In this document: positions 1-5,223 of the stretch, one piece after another | Layout of the letters: each line of letters begins with the position of its first letter | Position numbering within the stretch: position 1 is the stretch's first letter | NCBI GenBank assembly: GCA_022360235.1 | Contig: JAKSDE010000464.1 | Span: 1 to 7,698 of the forward strand | Length of the DNA: 7,698 nt | Direction: 5' to 3' | Source: Cytophagales bacterium | Lineage (GTDB): Bacteria; Bacteroidota; Bacteroidia; Cytophagales; Amoebophilaceae | Translations under genes and position numbers: made by a program | The notes under the pieces: model-generated | The model's input: only the letters and a program-made list of their open reading frames with translations | Databases searched by the model: none | Told to the model about the DNA's origin: nothing

Positions 1-161
1 TATGAAGGGTCCTGAGTTGGCAACTCAGGACAGCCCTTTCGTCTTTTATGGATCAACTAAGGAGAGCTGGGGCTCAACACCCAAAAGTTGTGCGAGGATG
101 AGGGATACTTTTTTGTGCTAATTCCCTTAGAAAATATTACTTCAGGGCCGACTAGTTACGT
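1..161. other. Gene-poor segment downstream of the ABC exporter, with an unassigned 39-codon open frame
   Basis: This stretch holds the hairpin at 9-31 and, on the plus strand, an open frame from ATG at 2-4 to TAA at 119-121 (39 codons, beginning MKGPELATQD). The frame converges on the ABC gene. I recognise no family, and the frame runs straight through the hairpin, so it may be chance or the tail of something left of the window. Two short stretches resemble the repeat motif found in the 4.8-5.0 kb spacer: TATGAAGGGTC at 1-11 (identical to the reverse complement of 4807-4817) and AGGGCCGACTA at 144-154 (one mismatch to AGGGTCGACTA). Confidence 0.3.
9..31. repeat. Perfect 10-bp inverted repeat (hairpin), terminator-like but without a clear T-tract
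   Basis: Bases 9-18 (GTCCTGAGTT) and 22-31 (AACTCAGGAC) are exact reverse complements around a 3-base loop GGC. AAGG at 5-8 can also pair with CCTT at 35-38 after a three-base bulge, giving 14 pairs in total. It lies about 130 bases beyond the stop of the leftward ABC gene, so it could end that transcript, but the leftward 3' side reads CCCTTCATA rather than a T-run. Read rightward it is followed by a weak T-rich stretch (CTTTCGTCTTTTA), so it may instead terminate a gene left of the window. Direction and role are inferred; the palindrome is directly visible. Confidence 0.5.
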
Positions 162-1973
162 CTAAACTTCTTTGTACTGTGTGTTGTATAGCTCGGTATA
201 ATAGCCCTTACGTGTGAGCAAGTCTTCATGCGTACCTTGCTCTTTAACTTTTCCTTGTTCTAGTACAAGTATTTTGTGAGCATGTTGGATAGTAGAAAGT
301 CGATGTGCTATTACAATAGATGTTCTCCCCTGCATAAGCTTGGCAGTAGCCTGCTGAATCAATGTTTCTGTTGCTGTGTCTATAGAAGAAGTAGCTTCAT
401 CTAAAATTAAAATTTTAGGATTATAAAGGAGGGTACGCGCAAAAGTTATCAATTGACGCTGCCCCATCGAAAGCATTACTCCCCTTTCTTTTACGTTATA
501 GTCATAACCTCCTGGTAGTTGGAGAATAAATTGATGGATACCTATGTGTTTCGCTGCCTTGATCACTTCTTCTTTGGATATGGCAGCATTACCTAGCGTA
601 ATGTTTTCATAAATACTGGCTGAAAATAGAAAAACGTCTTGTAAGACGAGTCCTACTTGCCTTCTAAGTGCAGTAATGTCATAATCTTTTATATTGACGC
701 CATCAATACAAATGCTTCCTCTCTCTATATCGTAAAACCGTTCCATAAGATGAATAATTGTAGACTTGCCTGCCCCTGTGGCTCCTACGATTGCCAAAGA
801 TTTGCCTGCATCAATACGAAAGGAAATATTTTTCAATACATAATCTTCTTCCTCATAAGCAAACCATACCTTTTTAAAAGCAACTTCTCCGCGAAGGTGT
901 GAGGGCTGGTAAGTTCCGTTGTTTGGAATCTGTTCATCATTTTGTAAGAGTTTAATAATCCTATCGGTACTAACGATGCCCATTTGTAAAGTATTAAAAC
1001 GCTCTGCGATGAAGCGCATAGGGCGGAAAAATAGTTGGATGTACATAATAAAGGCAGTCAAAACACCTATAGTGGCTTTTTCATGAATCACATCTTTGAC
1101 ACCATACCATACTAATAAGCCTATGGCGGTGGCTTGTATTACTTCTACAATCGGAAAATAAATAGCATGGTATAAGACAGACTTGAGATTAGCCTTTTTA
1201 TGGGCTTCATTCAGCGTTTTAAATTTCTCCAGCTCCCTTTCTTCGCTACTGAAAATCTGTACGATACTCATTCCTGTAATATGCTCTTGTACAAAGACAT
1301 TTAAATTGGCAACAGCATTTCTTACTTTGTTAAAGGCTATTTTTACATGCTCTTTAAAGATGTAAGCACTTATAATCAGGAATGGCAAAGTAGCTAAGCT
1401 GATGAGTGTGAGCTTCCAGTCAGTATAAAACATGACGCCTATAATGAATAGTAGTTGTAACAGGTCACCTATCAACGCAGCCAAGCCTTCGCTGAAGACA
1501 TCGGCGAGTGCTTCGGTATCTGATATACTTCTTGTTACGAGCTTTCCGATGGGTGTCTTATCAAAAAAGCGAATGCGTAGGTGAAGAATATGTGCATATA
1601 GTTTGACACGAATATCTCTGATCACATACTGACCTAGCCAAGCTGAAAGGTAAGTATGACCGTATTGCATAAGGGCTTGGATGACGAGTAAGCCGATCAT
1701 GAAGAGAGTAATACGAAGCAATCCCTGATAGTCTCCTACTACGATGTGCTTGTCAATAGCGCGTTGAATTAAATAGGGTAGAACAGGTGCTAAAACAGCG
1801 AGTGAGAGGGTGAGAAAAATGAGGAAGAAAAAAGTGCCTCTGTAGGGCCTTACAAACGCAAAAAGCTTTTTTAAAACTTTTAAATCGAAAATTTTTCCAT
1901 TATGTGCATCTTTATAACTCATTTGTAGTAAAAATAGCAAAGATTCTCCAAGGATTGTGTTGGCTAAGTTCAT
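162..1973 (-). CDS. ABC exporter half-transporter, MsbA/LmrA-like (fused membrane and ATPase domains)
   Basis: A 603-residue type IV exporter subunit expected to act as a homodimer or heterodimer in the inner membrane; the substrate (lipid, drug or peptide) cannot be read from sequence. Six membrane segments lie near residues 48-70, 86-105, 166-184, 187-206, 270-292 and 300-320. The ATPase domain follows: A-loop Y373, Walker A GATGAGKST 397-405, Q-loop Q445, signature LSMGQ 501-505, Walker B ILILDE 521-526 and H-loop H557, so it should be catalytically competent. The signature has Met where LSGGQ has its first Gly, a tolerated position in this subfamily. The outermost ATG (1973) overlaps the truA stop as ATGA, which suggests coupled translation. 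An in-frame ATG at 1922 (Met18, MSYKDAHNGKIFD) fits the usual N-terminus of Bacteroidota homologues at least as well, because the first 17 residues look like non-homologous extension. Length with either start is normal. Confidence 0.95.
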   Translation of the reverse strand: MNLANTILGESLLFLLQMSYKDAHNGKIFDLKVLKKLFAFVRPYRGTFFFLIFLTLSLAVLAPVLPYLIQRAIDKHIVVGDYQGLLRITLFMIGLLVIQALMQYGHTYLSAWLGQYVIRDIRVKLYAHILHLRIRFFDKTPIGKLVTRSISDTEALADVFSEGLAALIGDLLQLLFIIGVMFYTDWKLTLISLATLPFLIISAYIFKEHVKIAFNKVRNAVANLNVFVQEHITGMSIVQIFSSEERELEKFKTLNEAHKKANLKSVLYHAIYFPIVEVIQATAIGLLVWYGVKDVIHEKATIGVLTAFIMYIQLFFRPMRFIAERFNTLQMGIVSTDRIIKLLQNDEQIPNNGTYQPSHLRGEVAFKKVWFAYEEEDYVLKNISFRIDAGKSLAIVGATGAGKSTIIHLMERFYDIERGSICIDGVNIKDYDITALRRQVGLVLQDVFLFSASIYENITLGNAAISKEEVIKAAKHIGIHQFILQLPGGYDYNVKERGVMLSMGQRQLITFARTLLYNPKILILDEATSSIDTATETLIQQATAKLMQGRTSIVIAHRLSTIQHAHKILVLEQGKVKEQGTHEDLLTRKGYYTELYNTQYKEV

Positions 1974-2731
1974 TCGACAAAAATATGTTCAGGATAGGCG
2001 ACTTCTATCAAGCATAGCCCTTGTGCTGGTACGGCACTGGCTGCTGCACAACGATCTTTTTGGTCGATGATCGCCTCAAAGCCTGAGACGCTTATTTTAC
2101 CTTGCCCTACCTTGAGTAGCGTGCCCACAATGGCTCTGACCATGCCTCTTAAAAAACGATTCGCTGTAATACGAAAAACAAGTAACTCTCCTTGTTTTAT
2201 CCACATGGCTTCTGTGATGTTGCATAAGAAATTATTGACAGGCACCTTTACGTTGCTGAAGCTCTTAAAGTCATTCTTTTCAAGTAAAATAGCAGCTGCC
2301 TGATTCATCTTTTCTATAGCCAGGCTTCCACTATAAAAATAGCTTCTATCGCTTAAAAAAGGATTTTTAGTGGGGATGATGCTATACTCATAGGTTCTCG
2401 AAAGCGCGTCAAACCGCGCATGGGCTTGAGGTTTTACCCGACGCATAGATTTAATAGCGATAGTATGAGGTAAAACGGCATTCAGTTGATATTGAAACTT
2501 GTTAGGATTGACCAAGCTATCTACATCTAGATGGGCAACTTGTTGTGTTGCATGCACCCCTGTGTCAGTTCTACTACTGCCGATAAGTAGCACTTCTTTT
2601 GATAGTATCTTGGCTATGCTTGCCTGGATAATGCACTGTACTGTCGAAGCATTCTGCTGGATTTGCCAACCATGGTAAGCCATTCCTTGATAGGCTATTT
2701 CTAAAAAATAGCGTAGTTGTTTAGTGGTCAT
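1970..2731 (-). CDS. truA: tRNA pseudouridine synthase A (positions 38-40)
   Basis: TruA converts uridines 38, 39 and 40 of the tRNA anticodon arm to pseudouridine in the cytoplasm, as a homodimer. The 253-residue product is near the usual length (about 270 in E. coli). The family signatures are in order: AYHGW at 18-22, the catalytic loop SSRTDTGVHA with nucleophile D56 (E. coli D60), HARFDALSRTYEY at 104-116, NRFLRGMVRAIVG at 191-203, and the C-terminal AQGLCLIEVAYP at 236-247. Nothing essential is missing. The ATG at 2731 starts two residues before the first core strand and no earlier in-frame start is needed; no Shine-Dalgarno is visible, as is usual in this phylum. The stop overlaps the outermost start of the downstream ABC gene by 4 bases. 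Upstream, a 345-bp gap with a tandem array separates it from the DUF6048-like gene, so it may have its own promoter. Confidence 0.97.
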   Translation of the reverse strand: MTTKQLRYFLEIAYQGMAYHGWQIQQNASTVQCIIQASIAKILSKEVLLIGSSRTDTGVHATQQVAHLDVDSLVNPNKFQYQLNAVLPHTIAIKSMRRVKPQAHARFDALSRTYEYSIIPTKNPFLSDRSYFYSGSLAIEKMNQAAAILLEKNDFKSFSNVKVPVNNFLCNITEAMWIKQGELLVFRITANRFLRGMVRAIVGTLLKVGQGKISVSGFEAIIDQKDRCAAASAVPAQGLCLIEVAYPEHIFVE

Positions 2732-3076
2732 TGAAAAAGATTGAACTTTGACTCCTATGCCGCACCAAATTTTTTGAAATACACTTCAATTTAGTTCTGG
2801 GTTCTGAGTTCCGAGTTCTGGGTTCCGAGTTCTGGGTTCTGGGTTCTGAGTTCCGAGTTCTGGGTTCTGAGTTCCGAGTTCTGGGTTCTGAGTTCCGAGT
2901 TCTGGGTTCTGGGTTCCGAGTTCTGAGTTCCGAGTTCCGAGTTCTGAGTTCCGAGTTCTGGGTTCTGAGTTCTGAGTTCCGAGTTCTGGGTTCTGAGTTC
3001 TGAGTTTTAGGTGGGTTGTATGAGCCATATCAAACCCCTTGGCTACTACCTCCCAGCCATTCATCATCTATTAAGA
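2732..3076. other. Spacer between the DUF6048-like gene and truA
   Basis: The 345-bp gap consists of 62 bases of unique sequence next to truA, the 210-bp heptamer array, and about 70 bases of unique sequence next to the DUF6048-like stop. I saw no convincing promoter, terminator or RNA gene in the unique parts. The only secondary structure noted is a weak TTGAA/TTCAA pair near 2775-2790. Confidence 0.6.
2794..3003. repeat. Heptanucleotide tandem array, 30 copies of GTTCYGR
   Basis: Thirty consecutive 7-bp units with no insertion or deletion; a degenerate 31st unit (GTTTTAG) sits at 3004-3010. Only three variants occur: GTTCTGG, GTTCTGA and GTTCCGA, ten of each; GTTCCGG never occurs. Their order is mostly cyclic (TGG, then TGA, then CGA), so 21 bp is a higher-order period. 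On the minus strand the units contain no stop triplet in any phase, which produces an open frame from 3067 to 2786 rich in N-P-E-L-G-T-Q; I treat this as a by-product of the repeat, not a gene. The array lies between two same-direction genes. Heptamer arrays of this kind are known as noncoding repeats in cyanobacteria (STRR sequences), and I recall similar arrays in Bacteroidota; function is unknown. Confidence 0.97.
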
Positions 3077-3955
3077 TCAATTTTTTTTCAGAAAGGATAG
3101 GTTATACTTTATATACATGTTTAGCGCTGGTACTGTTTTATCAGCTGTTCTGCCATACCCAGGAATAGTATAAACAGGTATAGGTTCGAAATTTTCAAAT
3201 TTATGCTGTATCCTCCATCGCAAAAGCATGCCAACATATAAGTCCAACTTTTTAAAAAGCTTTGTCTCTGACCCTCCTACTACCTCAAACCAAGAGGCAG
3301 TTAAGGCTTTTCGATCAACCCTAAGCTGGAAGCTCTCACCTAAACTACTTACTATTTCCACAACGCCTTGATCTTCAAAAGTACTTCTTCCATACCGCAG
3401 TCCAAAAAAAAGATGATTGGCTCGATCATATTTAATGAAATAGTCAAGCCCAATGCGACCATACTTTCCTTTAATGGTGTAACTCGTAGCATTTTTAAAA
3501 GCATTTTGAGGGTTAAGCTCAGCGTAGCCAACATCTACTGCCAACTGAATGTTTTTTCTTAATAAGATACTCCCACCTCCTTCATATTTACTTTCAAACT
3601 GGGTGAACAAGGCCGTAGCCAGTTTACCATAGTCTATTGAAAAATCAATATGCTGAATAAAAGGTATGTAGGGCTTTGACTGTGGCTTTTTCTTCATGAC
3701 CATCAAGTCGAGTAAATAGCGCGGATCATCGGGTTCTAGCGTAATTTTCTTGAAGGGTACAGACTTTTGTAGAAGTGAATCTTGCGACAGTGTTTCAGAA
3801 GATAATAGGCTAGTACTGTCGCCGAAATCAATTTGCCTATCATGATAAGCAGCAGTATCTTCTAATGCTAAATCATTACTTGAAGGTAAAGGAAGGGACT
3901 GACCAAGCCCAGGCAGTATTATAAAAAATAAGCCTACAAGAGCCAGTTTACTCAT
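3077..3955 (-). CDS. DUF6048-like exported beta-barrel protein
   Basis: The function is unknown; the predicted place is the outer membrane. From the ATG at 3955 the product has 292 residues and opens with a clean signal peptide (MSK, a hydrophobic core, then PGLGQS near residue 20). A low-complexity Ser/Asp/Leu linker follows (about 20-70). From about residue 102 onward there are alternating amphipathic strands with aromatic girdle residues (IDFSIDYGKL, GRIGLDYFIKY, HLFFGLRYGRSTF, DLYVGMLLRWRIQHKF), a conserved-looking IPGYGRTAD turn near 264-272 and a terminal strand YIKYNLSF. The pattern of strands, the GLRYG and IPG-type turns and the neighbour match what I recall of the Bacteroidota DUF6048 family. 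In-frame ATGs also exist at 3982 and 4009, but they lengthen the overlap with the upstream gene to 35 or 62 bases and put extra charged residues before the signal core. With 3955 the overlap is 8 bases. An alternative is a generic porin-like protein. Confidence 0.8.
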   Translation of the reverse strand: MSKLALVGLFFIILPGLGQSLPLPSSNDLALEDTAAYHDRQIDFGDSTSLLSSETLSQDSLLQKSVPFKKITLEPDDPRYLLDLMVMKKKPQSKPYIPFIQHIDFSIDYGKLATALFTQFESKYEGGGSILLRKNIQLAVDVGYAELNPQNAFKNATSYTIKGKYGRIGLDYFIKYDRANHLFFGLRYGRSTFEDQGVVEIVSSLGESFQLRVDRKALTASWFEVVGGSETKLFKKLDLYVGMLLRWRIQHKFENFEPIPVYTIPGYGRTADKTVPALNMYIKYNLSFLKKN

Positions 3956-4496
3956 GTAAAAATATCTTAAGCGTAGTTTCATTACTATTACAATTTGACA
4001 CCTTACCAATTACCTGTTCTAGCTTACCATCTCTACCAAGACACCCAAATTGTACACTTTTAAAATTTGTATCGACAAGCTTCAGTTCTTTAACATGCAT
4101 AACTATGGTATTAGAAAGATCTTTAAAAATTTCTCTTTGATAGCTTACCGTTAAATTACCTGTATGGGATAATTCACCCGCGTCACTTTCCTCTTTCAAA
4201 AAAAACTCATAAGTAGCGCTATCTTCATTCATCAATAGTGGAATGGGTCTGATTGAGGTTGTGAAGTCACTCTCCCCCCTTAGGGGGTAAGGGGTATTAT
4301 TAATATGGAGGGAATCAACTTTTACTTTAGCTATTTTCTCTTCTTCATCTTCTTCATCTGAACGGAGAAATTGGACATTAAAAAAAGGTTCTTTGTTTCC
4401 GCCAGGAAGCGCCTCTTTTTGAGAGTTTCTACGATCAATAGAACAACATAGAAAAAGGCACATGCCAACCAACAAGCTTATAAAAGTCATTCGCAT
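3948..4496 (-). CDS. Putative DUF6452-like lipoprotein
   Basis: A 182-residue protein of unknown function, predicted to be exported. Residues 1-18 form a short signal sequence (MRMTFISLLVGMCLFLCC). Cys17/Cys18 resembles a lipobox but the preceding residues fit poorly, so lipidation is only likely. An acidic stretch lies at 46-53 (SDEEDEEE). The rest reads as alternating beta strands: PFFNVQFL, VDSLHINNTPYPL, SIRPIPLLMNEDSATYEFFL, NLTVSYQREI, and KLVDTNFKSVQFGC. The pattern of polar-strand, PL, tyrosine-phenylalanine and a closing hydrophobic-G-C resembles DUF6452, whose genes I recall sitting directly before DUF6048 genes in Bacteroidota. It overlaps the next gene by 8 bases, so the two are probably co-translated. 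A -7-like element lies 27-34 bases before the start. ATG at 4490 (Met3) is an equally possible start. The gene is real with good confidence; the family name is less sure. Confidence 0.75.
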   Translation of the reverse strand: MRMTFISLLVGMCLFLCCSIDRRNSQKEALPGGNKEPFFNVQFLRSDEEDEEEKIAKVKVDSLHINNTPYPLRGESDFTTSIRPIPLLMNEDSATYEFFLKEESDAGELSHTGNLTVSYQREIFKDLSNTIVMHVKELKLVDTNFKSVQFGCLGRDGKLEQVIGKVSNCNSNETTLKIFLHE

Positions 4497-4522
4497 AATA
4501 CATCCGATTGATTAATCCACCT

Positions 4523-4530
4523 CAAAATTA
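4523..4530 (-). promoter_or_regulatory. Candidate Bacteroidota -7 promoter element for the leftward gene group
   Basis: Read leftward this is TAATTTTG, a perfect match to the Bacteroidota -7 consensus TAnnTTTG. It lies 26 bases before the lipoprotein ATG, implying a short leader. I could not find a TTTG-type -33 box at the usual 19-20 base spacing; the nearest ATTG is only 13 bases upstream, so this is a half-supported promoter. Confidence 0.35.
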
Positions 4531-4668
4531 AAATAAATATTACCAATTTCTTCTACGCCCAGCAGTAGGTTTGATAAAATTTTTGGTAAACTACTGTCTC
4601 TACTATCTTGTGTCCTTCCCGCTTGACTGCCCTAAAAGGTTAAGTTTATGAAGAAAATACGTTTGTGA

Positions 4669-4734
4669 TTAAAGATAGAGGATACCAACTAGCACTAGGC
4701 AAAGCAGAAGTAAGCGTGTGATTAACTTTTTCAT
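4669..4734 (-). CDS. Possible 21-residue hydrophobic peptide (or truncated signal-peptide remnant)
   Basis: An ATG-to-TAA frame encoding MKKLITRLLLLC followed by LVLVGILYL. It has a basic N-terminus and one uninterrupted hydrophobic stretch, the look of a signal peptide or a tiny membrane peptide. No ribosome-binding site is visible. A 6-bp inverted pair (TTAACT 4722-4727 and AGTTAA 4735-4740) straddles its start codon. It is also embedded in a longer frame of another phase (4816-4646), so it may be chance or the head of a lost gene. Type I toxins look similar, but no antisense RNA promoter is evident here. Confidence 0.2.
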   Translation of the reverse strand: MKKLITRLLLLCLVLVGILYL

Positions 4735-4800
4735 AGTTAAACCAAGGCGCTTTCCACGGGTGTGTTCCTTGCAGTTTAGAAAAATCTAAAAGTGATGTAA

Positions 4801-5006
4801 ATAGTCGACCCTTCATAACGCTCGATGATTCTATTTTTGAGGCGTTTGGCAGTAGTCTAGGAGCTATCTATTTTTTTGCAAGGTTTTGGCGTGCCATACA
4901 GGTTTTTCTTGCCAATATTGCTACGCTATAGATGAGTTTTTATGAGCTAAGATAGTCATTCTAAGTGTAAAAACGCAGTATTGAATACTTGTTAAGGGTC
5001 GACTAT
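4801..5006. repeat. 206-bp segment bounded by 13-bp perfect inverted repeats
   Basis: ATAGTCGACCCTT at 4801-4813 is the exact reverse complement of AAGGGTCGACTAT at 4994-5006. The interior has no recognisable gene. The size and ends would suit a miniature inverted-repeat element, but no target-site duplication is visible in the adjoining bases (GATGTAA on the left, CTGCTGC on the right). Alternatively the pair marks the inner ends of two outward-pointing copies of a repeat, since both outward readings give K-G-R-L followed by small and hydrophobic residues. A near copy of the core (AGGGCCGACTA) occurs at 144-154. Confidence 0.45.
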
Positions 5007-5092
5007 CTGCTGCATTCTTTAGCACTTCTAACGAACTTCAAACGCCGCAGTGTGAAAAATCTCTCTTCGCTCAGTTTAATTTTTTTAGCGCC

Positions 5093-5108
5093 GCTTTGGG
5101 GCCAAAGC
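5093..5108. repeat. Short hairpin GCTTTG-GGGC-CAAAGC
   Basis: Six base pairs close a four-base loop, extended after one C-A mismatch by two more pairs (5090-5091 with 5110-5111). A run of T (5081-5086) precedes rather than follows it on the plus strand, so it does not look like an intrinsic terminator in either direction. Role unknown. Confidence 0.35.
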
Positions 5109-5161
5109 AGCCTCTCCACGAGTTGTACAATTCAGCGTAAATTTCCTTCCATCGTATGATA

Positions 5162-5190
5162 TTGTAGATAGATACAAAATATTTTATAAT
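5162..5190 (+). promoter_or_regulatory. Candidate promoter for comEC
   Basis: TTGTAG at 5162-5167 and TATAAT at 5185-5190 are separated by 17 bases, the layout of a sigma-70-type promoter, though only half of the -35 box matches. The overlapping TAATTTTA at 5187-5194 is one base from the Bacteroidota -7 consensus. AAAATATTTT at 5176-5185 is a 10-bp palindrome. The comEC ATG follows 33 bases after TATAAT. In such AT-rich sequence a chance match is quite possible. Confidence 0.3.
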
Positions 5191-5223
5191 TTTAAAACTA
5201 CGAACACATGATATGACGCTTGA

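Larger units (their letters stand above)
4497..5223. other. 727-bp divergent spacer, gene-poor, possibly decayed repeat or mobile-element DNA
   Basis: No frame here encodes a protein I recognise. The stretch contains a 13-bp inverted pair (4801-4813 and 4994-5006), a hairpin at 5093-5108, an 8-bp palindrome TTGTACAA at 5123-5130 and several medium open frames that overlap each other on both strands: minus 4816-4646 (56 codons, starting MKGRLFTSLL), minus 4734-4669 (21 codons, hydrophobic), plus about 4738-4929 and plus 4991-5140 (VKGRLSAAFF). Frames on both strands over the same bases argue against a single intact gene. The two ends are expected to carry promoters for the leftward group and for comEC. 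It is much longer than the other gaps in the window. Confidence 0.5.

Noticed and set aside
657..1365. Plus-strand open frames at 657-902 and 1183-1365
   Set aside because: They lie antisense within the ABC exporter gene, which has full-length family motifs, and they encode nothing recognisable.
2067..2303. Plus-strand open frame antisense to truA
   Set aside because: truA motifs cover these bases on the minus strand; the plus frame has no family features.
2829..2849. G-quadruplex from the GGG tracts of the array
   Set aside because: Only two GGG tracts are adjacent (TGGGTTCTGGG); four closely spaced tracts are not present.
2794..3003. CRISPR array
   Set aside because: Units are 7 bp and directly adjacent, without unique spacers, and no cas gene is nearby.
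2786..3067. 93-residue open frame on the minus strand rich in N-P-E-L-G-T-Q-N
   Set aside because: It is open only because the heptamer array contains no stop triplet on that strand in any phase; composition follows the 21-bp period and there is no domain, signal or conserved N-terminus.
3352..3562. Two open frames (minus 3352-3534, plus 3368-3562) inside the DUF6048-like gene
   Set aside because: They overlap a frame with a signal peptide and barrel-like strands and show no features of their own.
5079..5112. Intrinsic terminator at the GCTTTG/CAAAGC hairpin
   Set aside because: The T-run precedes the stem on the plus strand and becomes an A-run after the stem on the minus strand, so neither direction has the required stem followed by T.
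4497..5223. A tRNA or other classical structured RNA in the spacer
   Set aside because: No T-arm consensus or cloverleaf pairing was seen, and no known RNA family was recognised by eye.
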